The position numbers and the translations under genes were made by a program. Under the pieces are notes generated by a model. The model was not told where the DNA came from. It was given only the letters and a program-made list of their open reading frames with translations, and did no database searches. Shown one piece after another: positions 42,707 to 50,395 of a DNA stretch of 64,000 nucleotides. The DNA lies in NCBI GenBank assembly GCA_016787895.1, contig JAEUTN010000020.1, forward strand, positions 1 to 64,000, read 5' to 3'. Each line of letters starts with the position of its first letter. Positions within the stretch are counted from its first letter, which is position 1. Source of the DNA: Bacteroidia bacterium. Its GTDB lineage: Bacteria > Bacteroidota > Bacteroidia > B-17B0 > Aurantibacillaceae.

Positions 42707-43545
42707 AACCCATAGGCTTTATTGTCCAAAAGAAATTCATCCTTAGGGAAAGGTTTATTGACCGTTATGGAACTGAAGGTATAACTCTCAAACAAGCCTT
42801 CATCATCAAATAAACTGATGGAAACAGGCACCATTTGTTTTTCGTCAACATAAATCACGGCTTTTTTACAGTACAGTGTAGGCACGCCAATTACTTTCCC
42901 TTTTTTTAAATAGGTGAATTCATTCAAGAGGTTGTTTTTATGTCGTAGTAAATACTCGTTCACGCATAATTTGTAGGCGATGGATGTAGCGGTTTCTTTG
43001 TCACCCACCGTGTACTTGCGGTAAGAATACGAATCGTCTTCAAACTGCAGCAAATGACAGGTGTACCCGTTTTTTTGAACTTTTCCGTGGTAGGTAAAAT
43101 GTTCAGGAATTTCCTTTTCATTTCTCAGGGTAAGGGCTATGGTTTTTGCAATAAATTCAAAACCCAACTCGTGTATGGTATAATGTTGACTTTTGCGCAT
43201 CAGGTTACCCAAAGGATCCAGGTGAACCGTGAGATAAGGAAAGACGTGGGGCTTAACCACCGCTTTTTTGGAAACCTCAGCATTGTAAAGCACTTCTAAT
43301 TTTTTTGCCGGGTTGATGAAATACAATTTTCGTGGATGGGTGTTTACCTTTATTTCGGAGTGGGCGATATTAAAAGTGTTGTCGATGCGCTCAATGGCGT
43401 GGATTTTGGTATGCAGGGTTCGGATGTTTTTAATGGAATCGAACATACCCACCAGGAGCTTTAAAGGTTTGTTTTGCTGAGCTATAGGCTCAGAAAAGCC
43501 AAGGCCAATGGCTAAAATAACAGATATGGAAACCAGTGTTTTCAG
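42703..43545 (-). CDS. DUF1571 periplasmic protein with LysM-like segment, apparent CTG start
   Basis: 280 residues if begun at CTG 43545. From the first standard start (GTG 43452) it would lack an export signal, but the in-frame sequence upstream, LKTLVSISVILAIGLGFSEP then IAQQNK, is an obvious signal peptide. The frame is closed by TAG at 43558-43560 and holds no ATG, GTG or TTG before 43452. The body matches DUF1571: FDSIKNIRTL, HPRKLYFINPAKKLEVLYN, VFPYLTVHLDPLGNLMRKSQHYTIHELGF, and the end FLLDNKAYGF. A LysM-like stretch (YTVGDKETATSIAYKLCVNEYLL ... KVIGVPTLY) suggests peptidoglycan contact. It is divergent from kdsB. Confidence 0.75.
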   Translation of the reverse strand: MKTLVSISVILAIGLGFSEPIAQQNKPLKLLVGMFDSIKNIRTLHTKIHAIERIDNTFNIAHSEIKVNTHPRKLYFINPAKKLEVLYNAEVSKKAVVKPHVFPYLTVHLDPLGNLMRKSQHYTIHELGFEFIAKTIALTLRNEKEIPEHFTYHGKVQKNGYTCHLLQFEDDSYSYRKYTVGDKETATSIAYKLCVNEYLLRHKNNLLNEFTYLKKGKVIGVPTLYCKKAVIYVDEKQMVPVSISLFDDEGLFESYTFSSITVNKPFPKDEFLLDNKAYGF

Positions 43546-43579
43546 AGCAGAATGCCGCTAATGTAAAGATTTGTTTCCT

Positions 43580-43587
43580 TATTTTTG
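43580..43587 (+). promoter_or_regulatory. Bacteroidota -7 promoter box for kdsB
   Basis: TATTTTTG, an exact TAnnTTTG match, 23 bases before the ATG at 43611. It supports that ATG over the longer open frame starting at 43536. Confidence 0.6.
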
Positions 43588-43610
43588 CAGGGCTCATCTA
43601 TCCCATTTTT

Positions 43611-44357
43611 ATGGCTTCAATACTTGGAATAATTCCTGCCCGTTACGCATCCACCCGTTTCCCCGGTAAACCCTTCGCCCTTATTAATGGGGTAAGTATG
43701 CTGCAAAGGGTTTACGAACAAAGCATAAAAGCCAAACACCTCGATGCCGTCATTATCGCAACAGATGATGAACGCATTGCCGATCATGCCGCGGAGTTCA
43801 AAGCCCCCTGTGTAATTACCAGTGGCTCGCACCCGAGTGGAACCGACCGTTGTTTTGAGGCTTTTCAGCGTTATGGCAAACACTGCGATTACGTCATCAA
43901 CATACAGGGCGACGAGCCCTTTCTGCATCCTGAACAAATTGACTCTCTCGCCATGGCCTGTGATGGAAAAACCGAAATTGCCACTCAAATGATAAAGTGC
44001 AATAATCACGATGTGCTGTTTGATAAAGGAGAAGTAAAAATTGTTCTGGATAAGGATCATCACGCCCTTTACTTCAGTCGTAGTGTAATACCCGCTATAA
44101 AAAACGCGGATGAAAAAAACTGGCATAACCTGTTTAACTACTACCGCCATGTGGGCATGTATGCTTACCGAACCGATATTCTGGAAAAAATTACGGCGCT
44201 TAAACCAAGTCCGCTCGAATTGGCCGAATCTCTTGAACAATTGCGCTGGCTGGAGAATGGATTTAAAATCAATTGTGTTGAAACGGATTACGACAGCCAC
44301 TGCATTGATACACCCGAGGACATTGAAAAAGTTCTGAAGTTAATGCGCATCCACTAA
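43611..44357 (+). CDS. kdsB: 3-deoxy-manno-octulosonate cytidylyltransferase
   Basis: Activates Kdo to CMP-Kdo for lipopolysaccharide inner core or lipid A. 248 residues, normal length, from the ATG that begins MASILGIIPARYASTRFPGKPF, the nucleotide-binding signature. Also present: VIIATDDERIADHA, TSGSHPSGTDRCFEA, VINIQGDEPFLHPEQID and YRHVGMYAYRTDIL. The 25-codon upstream extension of the frame overlaps the promoter and is rejected. The queA ATG overlaps its TAA by one base. Shows a Gram-negative outer membrane with Kdo. Confidence 0.96.
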   Translation: MASILGIIPARYASTRFPGKPFALINGVSMLQRVYEQSIKAKHLDAVIIATDDERIADHAAEFKAPCVITSGSHPSGTDRCFEAFQRYGKHCDYVINIQGDEPFLHPEQIDSLAMACDGKTEIATQMIKCNNHDVLFDKGEVKIVLDKDHHALYFSRSVIPAIKNADEKNWHNLFNYYRHVGMYAYRTDILEKITALKPSPLELAESLEQLRWLENGFKINCVETDYDSHCIDTPEDIEKVLKLMRIH

Positions 44358-45586
44358 TGAACCAAACCAGTTCGCACCCGGCGCATTTGCGTATTGCCGA
44401 TTTTACTTACGAACTTCCTGAAGAAAAAATAGCGAAGTACCCCTTGCCTGAGCGGGATAGTTCAAAGCTGCTTGTTTACCAAAAGGGCACCTTGCAGGAA
44501 GACCAATTTAAAAACATTGTCAAGTATATTCCTGAAGGTAGTCTGCTGGTGTTCAATTCCAGTAAGGTCATCAAAGCACGACTGCATTTTGTTTCATCCG
44601 GAAAAAAAACAATTGAAGTGTTTTGTCTTGAACCATGGGGCGACCTTGATCCTGCTGAGGCTTTGAAAGGCCAAACACCACAGCAATGGAAGTGTTTGGT
44701 GGGTAATTTAAAGGCCTGGAAAGAAGGAGAACTTAGCCTCAGCAAGAATGGGCTTGAGTTAAAAGCCCGGATAATTGAAAAATACCCCGGCCATGTGCTT
44801 ATTGAATTTACTTGGAGTCCGGCGGATAAAACGTTTTCAGAGGTACTGAATGTTTTTGGTGAAGTGCCTATACCGCCATATCTCGACAGAAACAGCGAAG
44901 CAGGGGATGATGCCACTTACCAGACCCTTTACGCCAATCGCGAGGGCTCGGTTGCCGCGCCAACGGCGGGACTACATTTTACAGAAGAGGTGACCAAGGC
45001 CCTGAAACAAAAAAAGGTGGCCATGCACTACCTTCACCTGCATGTGGGTGCCGGAACCTTTAAGCCCGTAAAAAGTGAGACCTTGCAAGGGCACGACATG
45101 CACAGCGAATGGTTGGAAGCCGATAAAACATTGCTTGAAACCCTGGCCAACAGTGAGGAGAAAAATCGTTTTGCGGTTGGCACCACCTCTTTAAGAACGC
45201 TTGAAAGTTTGTATTGGATGGGAGTTAAAGTTAGGGTAAACCCGTTGATTGAGCTCGAAGAACTGGAAATGAAACAATGGGAAGTGTATGCATTAACGGA
45301 TAAGGCCTGTTCCCTCAAAGAAAGTCTTTCAGCGCTGATGGATTGGATGGAAAAAAGAAACATGGATCGCATCCTTTGTAAAACTGGGATTTTAATTGCC
45401 CCTCCTTATCAAATAAAGGTGGTACAGGGTTTAATAACCAATTTCCATCAGCCTCAGAGTACCCTTTTGTTATTGGTTGCGGCAGCCATGGGCGAAGATT
45501 GGAAAAAAGCCTACACGTATGCCTTGAGCAATAATTTCAGGTTTTTAAGCTATGGGGATGCCATGTTGATACGAATGACATCGTAA
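44357..45586 (+). CDS. queA: S-adenosylmethionine:tRNA ribosyltransferase-isomerase
   Basis: Transfers and isomerises the ribose of SAM onto preQ1 in tRNA to form epoxyqueuosine. 409 residues, longer than the roughly 350 of E. coli QueA but similar to Bacteroidota members. N-terminal FTYELPEEKIAKYPLPERDSSKLLV; VPIPPYLDR; the catalytic-region signature EGSVAAPTAGLHFTEE; and HLHVGAGTFKPVKSE. C-terminal LITNFHQPQSTLLLLVAA. One-base overlap with kdsB implies coupling. The rest of queuosine synthesis is not in the window. Confidence 0.94.
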   Translation: MNQTSSHPAHLRIADFTYELPEEKIAKYPLPERDSSKLLVYQKGTLQEDQFKNIVKYIPEGSLLVFNSSKVIKARLHFVSSGKKTIEVFCLEPWGDLDPAEALKGQTPQQWKCLVGNLKAWKEGELSLSKNGLELKARIIEKYPGHVLIEFTWSPADKTFSEVLNVFGEVPIPPYLDRNSEAGDDATYQTLYANREGSVAAPTAGLHFTEEVTKALKQKKVAMHYLHLHVGAGTFKPVKSETLQGHDMHSEWLEADKTLLETLANSEEKNRFAVGTTSLRTLESLYWMGVKVRVNPLIELEELEMKQWEVYALTDKACSLKESLSALMDWMEKRNMDRILCKTGILIAPPYQIKVVQGLITNFHQPQSTLLLLVAAAMGEDWKKAYTYALSNNFRFLSYGDAMLIRMTS

Positions 45587-45603
45587 TATTCCCTGAATTT
45601 TTA

Positions 45604-45611
45604 TATATTTG
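45604..45611 (+). promoter_or_regulatory. Bacteroidota -7 promoter box
   Basis: TATATTTG, an exact TAnnTTTG match, 16 bases before the ATG of the T9SS protein at 45628. Confidence 0.55.
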
Positions 45612-45627
45612 TTTTAAACGAAACATC

Positions 45628-46647
45628 ATGAAACATTTATTTACTTCTTTTCTTTTTTTTACCGGCTTACAAATTGGCACAGCCCAACTCACTCAGGCGA
45701 ATCACGCGCCGGCCAATGGCGATTTATATGATACCTGGCAATGCGATTCTACCAATGTCAGTTTGGGAGCTTCAGGGGCAGGTGTAACCTGGAACTACTC
45801 TTCCGTTGCTACCCGCAGCAGTATTGTGAATTCGTATTCAGCCGTTACATCTACCAATGCCGCTTATCCTCAGGCGAATGTGTTTTTATCGGCAAGTCCT
45901 ATTCTGAATGGGTACTATAAATCTACTGCAACCGGTCTCGAATATTACGGAGGCAATGTGGTGGTTGGCTCTGTAGCAGCTGTACTCAATTACTCAGCAC
46001 CTTTGGTAGCGGCGAATTACCCAATGAACTTAAACACAACAACTACTTCGGTAACCGGAGGAACAATTAATATTACAGCGCCATTGTCAGTAAGCGGTAC
46101 ATTCACCGGCACAGCCCTTATTTATGTGGATGCTTCAGGCACCCTTAATTTGCCCGGTGCCGCAACCTATACGGATGTGCTGAGAGTAATCACTTCACAA
46201 ACTGTTGATTTTGTAACGTTTGTAGGTTCAGGAACCCTGACTCAGGTAAATTATGATTATTATGGAGGAGGTGTAAAATCTTCACTCTTCACGATTAGTA
46301 CAGCCACTGCAGTTACTTCGCTGGGAACATTCACACAAACCCTGGTAACACGTTATAAAACACCCGCGAGCCCACCGAACGCTATACCTGAATCAGGCTC
46401 AGAAGCTTTTAGCTACCAGGTGTTCCCAAACCCCGGGAAGGATGTTGTGGAATTTACAACAAACAACAGCATGGCAGTTGAAGTGGTGGTGAGCGATATT
46501 ACAGGAAAAGAACTGGCCAATTACAGTCTTGAAAATGGCAGCTACAAAATGAATCTGGGTGCGTTCACAAATGGGGTATACTTCTACACCATAAAAAGTG
46601 AAGAAGGAAAAACCCTTAGAACCGGAAAAATGCTGATTATCGATTAA
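45628..46647 (+). CDS. Secreted protein with T9SS type A sorting domain, function unknown
   Basis: 339 residues. Signal peptide LFTSFLFFTGLQIGTAQ, then LTQANHAPANGDLYDTWQCD, an opening seen in a group of Bacteroidota secreted proteins. A beta-rich, Thr/Ser/Ala-rich body follows with almost no lysine and no visible catalytic motif. C-terminal type A sorting domain: YQVFPNPGKDVVEFTTNNS, VVVSDITGKELANYS and NGVYFYTIKSEEGKTLRTGK. It has its own promoter box and a very strong terminator, so it is monocistronic. Confidence 0.83.
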   Translation: MKHLFTSFLFFTGLQIGTAQLTQANHAPANGDLYDTWQCDSTNVSLGASGAGVTWNYSSVATRSSIVNSYSAVTSTNAAYPQANVFLSASPILNGYYKSTATGLEYYGGNVVVGSVAAVLNYSAPLVAANYPMNLNTTTTSVTGGTINITAPLSVSGTFTGTALIYVDASGTLNLPGAATYTDVLRVITSQTVDFVTFVGSGTLTQVNYDYYGGGVKSSLFTISTATAVTSLGTFTQTLVTRYKTPASPPNAIPESGSEAFSYQVFPNPGKDVVEFTTNNSMAVEVVVSDITGKELANYSLENGSYKMNLGAFTNGVYFYTIKSEEGKTLRTGKMLIID

Positions 46648-46669
46648 TTGTAAAGAGCAATAATTCATT

Positions 46670-46712
46670 AGCCCGCCCATACTGAACGAAGTACATTTGG
46701 GCGGGCTTTTTT
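46670..46712 (+). terminator. Strong Rho-independent terminator
   Basis: AGCCCGCCCA at 46670-46679 is the exact complement of TGGGCGGGCT at 46698-46707 (10 bp, GC-rich), followed by T to 46712. The yqeY -7 box begins two bases further on. Confidence 0.88.
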
Positions 46713-46713
46713 A

Positions 46714-46721
46714 TAATTTTG
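46714..46721 (+). promoter_or_regulatory. Bacteroidota -7 promoter box for yqeY
   Basis: TAATTTTG, an exact TAnnTTTG match, 5 bases before the ATG at 46727. It abuts the terminator of the preceding gene and predicts an almost leaderless transcript. Confidence 0.55.
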
Positions 46722-46726
46722 AACCC

Positions 46727-47167
46727 ATGAACATTGAGGAAAAAATAAACGGAGAAATTAAAACCGCCATGCTGGCGAAAAATGCAGCACGTCTTGAAGC
46801 CCTCAGGGCCATTAAATCTGTGATACTGCTTTTAAAAACATCGCCGGAAGGTTTAACGGAAGAATCAGTCAACAAAGCCCTTCAAAAGGAAGTGAAAAAA
46901 CGCAAGGAATCAGCGGATATATACAAAACTCAAAACCGCAGCGATTTGCAGGAAGTAGAACTTTCGCAAGCCGCGGTGATGGAAGAGTTTTTGCCCAAAC
47001 AACTTTCGGAAGAGGACATCAAAACTGAACTCAGCAAAATTATCGCTTCAGTTGGGGCAACGGGCCCTGCTGATCTTGGCAAGGTTATGGGTGCCGCATC
47101 AAAAGCCTTTGCCGGAAGAGCCGACAACAAAGTGGTATCGGCCCTGGTAAAACAACTGCTGGGTTAA
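46727..47167 (+). CDS. GatB/YqeY domain protein
   Basis: 146 residues from the ATG at 46727; an upstream TTG lies in the terminator stem and is rejected. The whole protein is the YqeY domain: MLAKNAARLEALRAIKSVI, KALQKEVKKRKESADIY, EVELSQAAVMEEFLPKQLSEEDI and a C-terminal helix GKVMGAASKAFAGRADNKVVS. The same domain ends GatB of the tRNA amidotransferase, where it binds tRNA; free-standing YqeY proteins are assumed to bind tRNA too, but their role is not settled. Convergent with the TonB-like gene, 3 bases away. Confidence 0.92.
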   Translation: MNIEEKINGEIKTAMLAKNAARLEALRAIKSVILLLKTSPEGLTEESVNKALQKEVKKRKESADIYKTQNRSDLQEVELSQAAVMEEFLPKQLSEEDIKTELSKIIASVGATGPADLGKVMGAASKAFAGRADNKVVSALVKQLLG

Positions 47168-47170
47168 AAA

Positions 47171-47962
47171 CTAGTAGAGTTTAAAGTTGATAGGTAAAAC
47201 AAAGTAACACTTTACGGCTTGACCTTTAATTTTTGCTGGCGATTTAAATTTTGGTATACCGGCAACAACGCGTAAGGCTTCTTCTTCCAAACCATAGCCC
47301 AGTTTATTCATAGCCACAGGAAACTGCACCCGGCCCTCTTCGTCCACTATAAATTTTACGTGCACTTTGCCTTGTTTAGTATGGTCAATGGCTTCTTCAG
47401 GATAACGCAGGCGCGAGGCAATCCATCTGTTGAGCGCGGCCATGCCCCCTTCAAATTCAGGGTATTCATCGGCAACCAAAGCAACTACCGTATCGCTTTT
47501 TGTTCCTGCACCTGTGTTCTCTGATTTACCTCCGCCTTTTTTTTCAAGCCGACCTTCTTCCGACAAACCTTCTTGGTCATTTTTTAGTTCAGTCTTCTGT
47601 GTAAGGGACTGGGTCGTGTCCTTATTAAAAATCAATGAATCGCGGATGATAAGCGCAGCCTGCACCGGTTTGTTTTTGGGGATGGATGCTGTGGATGCTG
47701 TTTTTTGTTCAGGACCTTTTGGTCTGAGGTCAACAGGAGTGGTGTGAACCGGGTTTTGTTCAGAGATAATCAAAGGAGTTTTGATTTGAAAAGCCTTTTT
47801 TGAAAACGCAAAACAACACAAGGCTATGGCAAGCGCTAATGTCATGCTGGTGAAAAGCGATTTCAGGAGTGTGGAAGAATAAGCAGTGCGGAGAAGATAC
47901 GCGCCGTAATTTTTGTTGCGGTGTTCGAAGATGATGTCATCCATGTTTTGTTGTTGGTTCAT
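47171..47962 (-). CDS. TonB-like energy transducer
   Basis: 263 residues with the standard TonB plan. A short cytoplasmic start (DDIIFEHRNKNYGAYLLR) is common to Bacteroidota TonB proteins. One transmembrane helix follows (LFTSMTLALAIALCCFAF, about 36-53), then a Pro/Lys/Thr-rich periplasmic linker to about 165. The C-terminal domain contains PEFEGGMAALNRWIASRLRYPEEAI, GKVHVKFIVDEEGRV and GIPKFKSPAKIKGQAVKCYFVLPINF. It would couple ExbB/ExbD energy to outer-membrane receptors such as SusC-type transporters. An AGGAGG Shine-Dalgarno lies 5 bases upstream of the ATG, unusual for this genome. Confidence 0.9.
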   Translation of the reverse strand: MNQQQNMDDIIFEHRNKNYGAYLLRTAYSSTLLKSLFTSMTLALAIALCCFAFSKKAFQIKTPLIISEQNPVHTTPVDLRPKGPEQKTASTASIPKNKPVQAALIIRDSLIFNKDTTQSLTQKTELKNDQEGLSEEGRLEKKGGGKSENTGAGTKSDTVVALVADEYPEFEGGMAALNRWIASRLRYPEEAIDHTKQGKVHVKFIVDEEGRVQFPVAMNKLGYGLEEEALRVVAGIPKFKSPAKIKGQAVKCYFVLPINFKLY

Positions 47963-48188
47963 GTTAGCCTCCTATTTTTAATTCTGTTTTGAATTCCTTG
48001 AATACATCGTTCAATTGATACTAAAGGTAATACGGCTATAAGGCTTCAGTAAGCGAATCAATAGAAGCGGCCGGTTTTGTTTGTTAAAAGGCAGTGTTGG
48101 CTTTACAGGCGCAGCTGTATGTTTTAGCCTGAGGTGTAAAAAGGACTTGCCTGTAATTTTATTTAAGTTGTATATTTACGATTGGTCT

Positions 48189-49133
48189 ATGGAAAAAGTA
48201 ATTGATGCCATAAGTAAGGAGGCTTTGCTTCAGGAATTGAATGCAGAGCGTTTTGTGCGTAAAACCAACAATGGCAATAATGAGATTTACATTATTACCG
48301 CGCACAATTCGCCACAGGTGATGCGTGAGATTGGGCGTTTAAGGGAGTTGACCTTCAGGCATGCCGGAGGCGGAACCGGAAAGGCCATTGATTTGGATGA
48401 ATTTGATACCAGCTCTCATCCCTACCAGCAGCTTTTGGTTTGGAACCCTGAGGACAAAGAAATTGTCGGGGCTTACCGTTATATCCTTTGCCGCGACGCG
48501 GAGTTTGTAAACGGAGAGGTAAAACTGGCTACTACAGAGCTGTTTCACTTCAGCAAAAAATTCTATGAGGAGTATCTTCCTTACACCATTGAACTGGGGC
48601 GCTCTTTTATTCAACCCATGTATCAACCGGCAGAGGGAAAACGCAAAGGTTTGTTCAGTTTGGATAACCTCTGGGATGGTTTGGGGGCATTGGTGGTGGA
48701 TAATCCCTCGCAAAAACACTTTTACGGAAAAGTAACCATGTACACCGATTACAATGTGGAAGCCAGGGACCTGATTCTGAGTTTTATGAAACATTATTTT
48801 CCCGACCCGGATAAATTGGTAACGCCTATTCATCCTGTAAAAACGGAAACAGATACCACAGAGTTTGTAAATGAACTAAAACTACTGAATTACAAAGAGG
48901 GGCACGCGCATTTGAACAAAAAAGTAAGGGCATTAGGCGAGAATATACCGCCTCTTGTAAACGCTTATATGAATTTAAGTTCCACCATGAAATCCTTTGG
49001 TACGGCTATTAATCCCGGTTTCGGAGGAGTAGAAGAAACCGGCATATTGGTAACCATGGCCGACATTTATGAAAGTAAAAAAGAACGCCATCTGAATTCG
49101 TATCTGATGGAAAAGGGAGGACTGAACCGCTGA
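48189..49133 (+). CDS. Hemolysin-type GNAT N-acyltransferase (OlsB/GlsB-like)
   Basis: 314 residues from ATG 48189; an upstream ATG (48081) adds 36 unlike residues. The segment YIITAHNSPQVMREIGRLRELTFRHAGGGTGKAIDLDEFD, then HPYQQLLVWNPEDKEIVGAYRYI and ELGRSFIQPMYQ, is the pattern of hemolysin-like acyltransferases. These join a 3-hydroxyacyl chain to an amino acid in ornithine or glycine lipid synthesis. The second O-acyltransferase is not adjacent, so the lipid product is inferred only. It ends in TGATG, overlapping engB by one base, so the two are coupled. Confidence 0.75.
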   Translation: MEKVIDAISKEALLQELNAERFVRKTNNGNNEIYIITAHNSPQVMREIGRLRELTFRHAGGGTGKAIDLDEFDTSSHPYQQLLVWNPEDKEIVGAYRYILCRDAEFVNGEVKLATTELFHFSKKFYEEYLPYTIELGRSFIQPMYQPAEGKRKGLFSLDNLWDGLGALVVDNPSQKHFYGKVTMYTDYNVEARDLILSFMKHYFPDPDKLVTPIHPVKTETDTTEFVNELKLLNYKEGHAHLNKKVRALGENIPPLVNAYMNLSSTMKSFGTAINPGFGGVEETGILVTMADIYESKKERHLNSYLMEKGGLNR

Positions 49134-49750
49134 TGTTAATACGATCTGCCACATTTAAAAAAAGCGCTGCTTCCATACGCGATTGCCCAAAACCCAGTTT
49201 GCCCGAATTTGCCTTCATAGGCAGAAGTAACGTGGGAAAGTCGTCGTTGATCAATTACCTCTGCAACAACAACAAACTGGCAAAAACATCGGCCACTCCC
49301 GGAAAAACGCAATTGATTAATCATTTTGTGATTAACGAAAACTGGTACCTGGTAGATTTGCCCGGGTATGGCTTTGCAAAAACGGGTAAGGAGAAAAAGG
49401 CCAGGTTTGAAACCATGATTTACGATTATTGCAAGAAAAGAGAAACCTTGCAGTGTTTGTTTGTGCTTATCGACAGCCGTTTGCCCTTGCAAAAAATCGA
49501 TATGGAGTTTATGTTATGGTGCGCTGAGAACGAAACACCCTTTGCGATTATCTATACCAAGACCGATAAAAATTCAAAATCGGAATTGGAAAGAAATATT
49601 AAAGCCATTGAAAAGGATTTGCTTCGAAATTGGGAAGAGCTTCCAAATGCCTTTGTTACCTCCGCTTCAGCCGGTAAAGGCAAGGAAGATTTACTTGAGT
49701 TTATTGATTACCAAATAAAATCACAGCGCCAATCACCTGCTGAAGAATAA
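49133..49750 (+). CDS. engB: Ribosome biogenesis GTP-binding protein EngB/YsxC
   Basis: 205-residue single-domain GTPase of the EngB family, needed for 50S assembly. G1 GRSNVGKSSLINYLCNN (about 30-45), G2 region TSATPGKTQLINHF, G3 DLPGYGFAKTGKEK, G4 TKTDK and G5 TSASAGKGKEDLLEF. Usual length. Start overlaps the acyltransferase stop (TGATG). A short conserved gene follows after 8 bases. Confidence 0.95.
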   Translation: MLIRSATFKKSAASIRDCPKPSLPEFAFIGRSNVGKSSLINYLCNNNKLAKTSATPGKTQLINHFVINENWYLVDLPGYGFAKTGKEKKARFETMIYDYCKKRETLQCLFVLIDSRLPLQKIDMEFMLWCAENETPFAIIYTKTDKNSKSELERNIKAIEKDLLRNWEELPNAFVTSASAGKGKEDLLEFIDYQIKSQRQSPAEE

Positions 49751-49758
49751 ACGAAGAT

Positions 49759-50088
49759 ATGGCCAGCGACTGGGAACTACTTCAGCAAAAACTAAAATCC
49801 CGCTTCGATTCTGAGATGGATGTGGACGCTATTCTGTTTATGATTGGTCTCCAGGAACTCGGCAAACCATTTCAGCGCTACAAAAAGGATCAAAAACTGG
49901 AGATCATGCACGTGGCTATATGTACCCTGATGGAACCCTTTGGGTTTTATGAATATCTGGGCAGGGATGAGGAAGGCTGGCCACATTGGAAACTCAAAGA
50001 AAATCTGCCTTTTTTAGATGCCAAACAACAAAACAACCTGATGGTAGGCGCCATTGTGGATTATTTCAAAAAAGAGGATTTTATATAG
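49759..50088 (+). CDS. Conserved small protein of unknown function
   Basis: 109 residues, predicted cytoplasmic and mainly helical: SDWELLQQKLKSRFDSEMD, VDAILFMIGLQELGK, KLEIMHVAICTLMEPFGFYEYL, then GWPHWKLKENLPFLD. I have the impression of a Bacteroidota-specific conserved protein but cannot name a family. It is co-directional with engB (8-base gap) and the last gene before the dcw promoter region. Confidence 0.7.
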   Translation: MASDWELLQQKLKSRFDSEMDVDAILFMIGLQELGKPFQRYKKDQKLEIMHVAICTLMEPFGFYEYLGRDEEGWPHWKLKENLPFLDAKQQNNLMVGAIVDYFKKEDFI

Positions 50089-50128
50089 CCTCAGCCCCCT
50101 TTTTTTCTGTTTTTAGCCTTCTTCCTTA

Positions 50129-50155
50129 CCTTAGAATTGCCCTAAGGAATTTTTG
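50129..50155 (+). terminator. Weak terminator of the acyltransferase-engB operon
   Basis: CCTTAG at 50129-50134 pairs with CTAAGG at 50142-50147, followed by AAT and a run of T. A 6-bp stem, so moderate strength. Confidence 0.5.
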
Positions 50156-50319
50156 TTAATATCCCCATAAGCAAAATCCGGAAATCAGGCCCTGAATTTC
50201 CATTTCCTACTTTCTTCTTAAGCTCTGTAAACAAAGGCTTTCAGCCATTTTAACAGCATCATTTCATACACTATTTTTTCTTATGAACACTGTTTATAAG
50301 CCCTGATTTTTCAACAATT

Positions 50320-50359
50320 GTGGTAAAAAATGGAGATAAGTGGTAAAAAGTGGTAAAAA
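50320..50359 (+). promoter_or_regulatory. Probable MraZ operator: four 10-bp direct repeats
   Basis: GTGGTAAAAA occurs at 50320-50329, 50340-50349 and 50350-50359, with a degenerate unit ATGGAGATAA at 50330-50339, giving an exact 10-bp period over 40 bases. Known MraZ boxes in other bacteria are direct repeats with a TGGG or AAAGTG core spaced about one helical turn apart, upstream of mraZ itself. The block ends 6 bases before the -7 box, over the -33 region, so bound MraZ would block transcription. Confidence 0.75.
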
Positions 50360-50365
50360 ACTCTC

Positions 50366-50373
50366 TATTTTTG
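50366..50373 (+). promoter_or_regulatory. -7 promoter box of the dcw cluster
   Basis: TATTTTTG matches TAnnTTTG exactly, 22 bases before the mraZ ATG. The -33 position falls inside the repeat block. Confidence 0.65.
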
Positions 50374-50395
50374 CCAACAAGCAGTAAAATCAAGC

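Larger units (their letters stand above)
50089..50395. other. 307-base intergenic region before the dcw cluster
   Basis: No gene seen. It holds a weak terminator for the upstream operon, an imperfect inverted repeat around 50180-50201, then the repeat block and promoter of mraZ, listed separately. Confidence 0.6.

Noticed and set aside
43617..44300. 227-residue antisense open frame in kdsB
   Set aside because: Opposite a certain gene, no recognisable motif; shadow frame.
48081..48188. 36-residue extension of the N-acyltransferase
   Set aside because: The upstream part has no family similarity and the ATG at 48189 gives the usual N-terminus.
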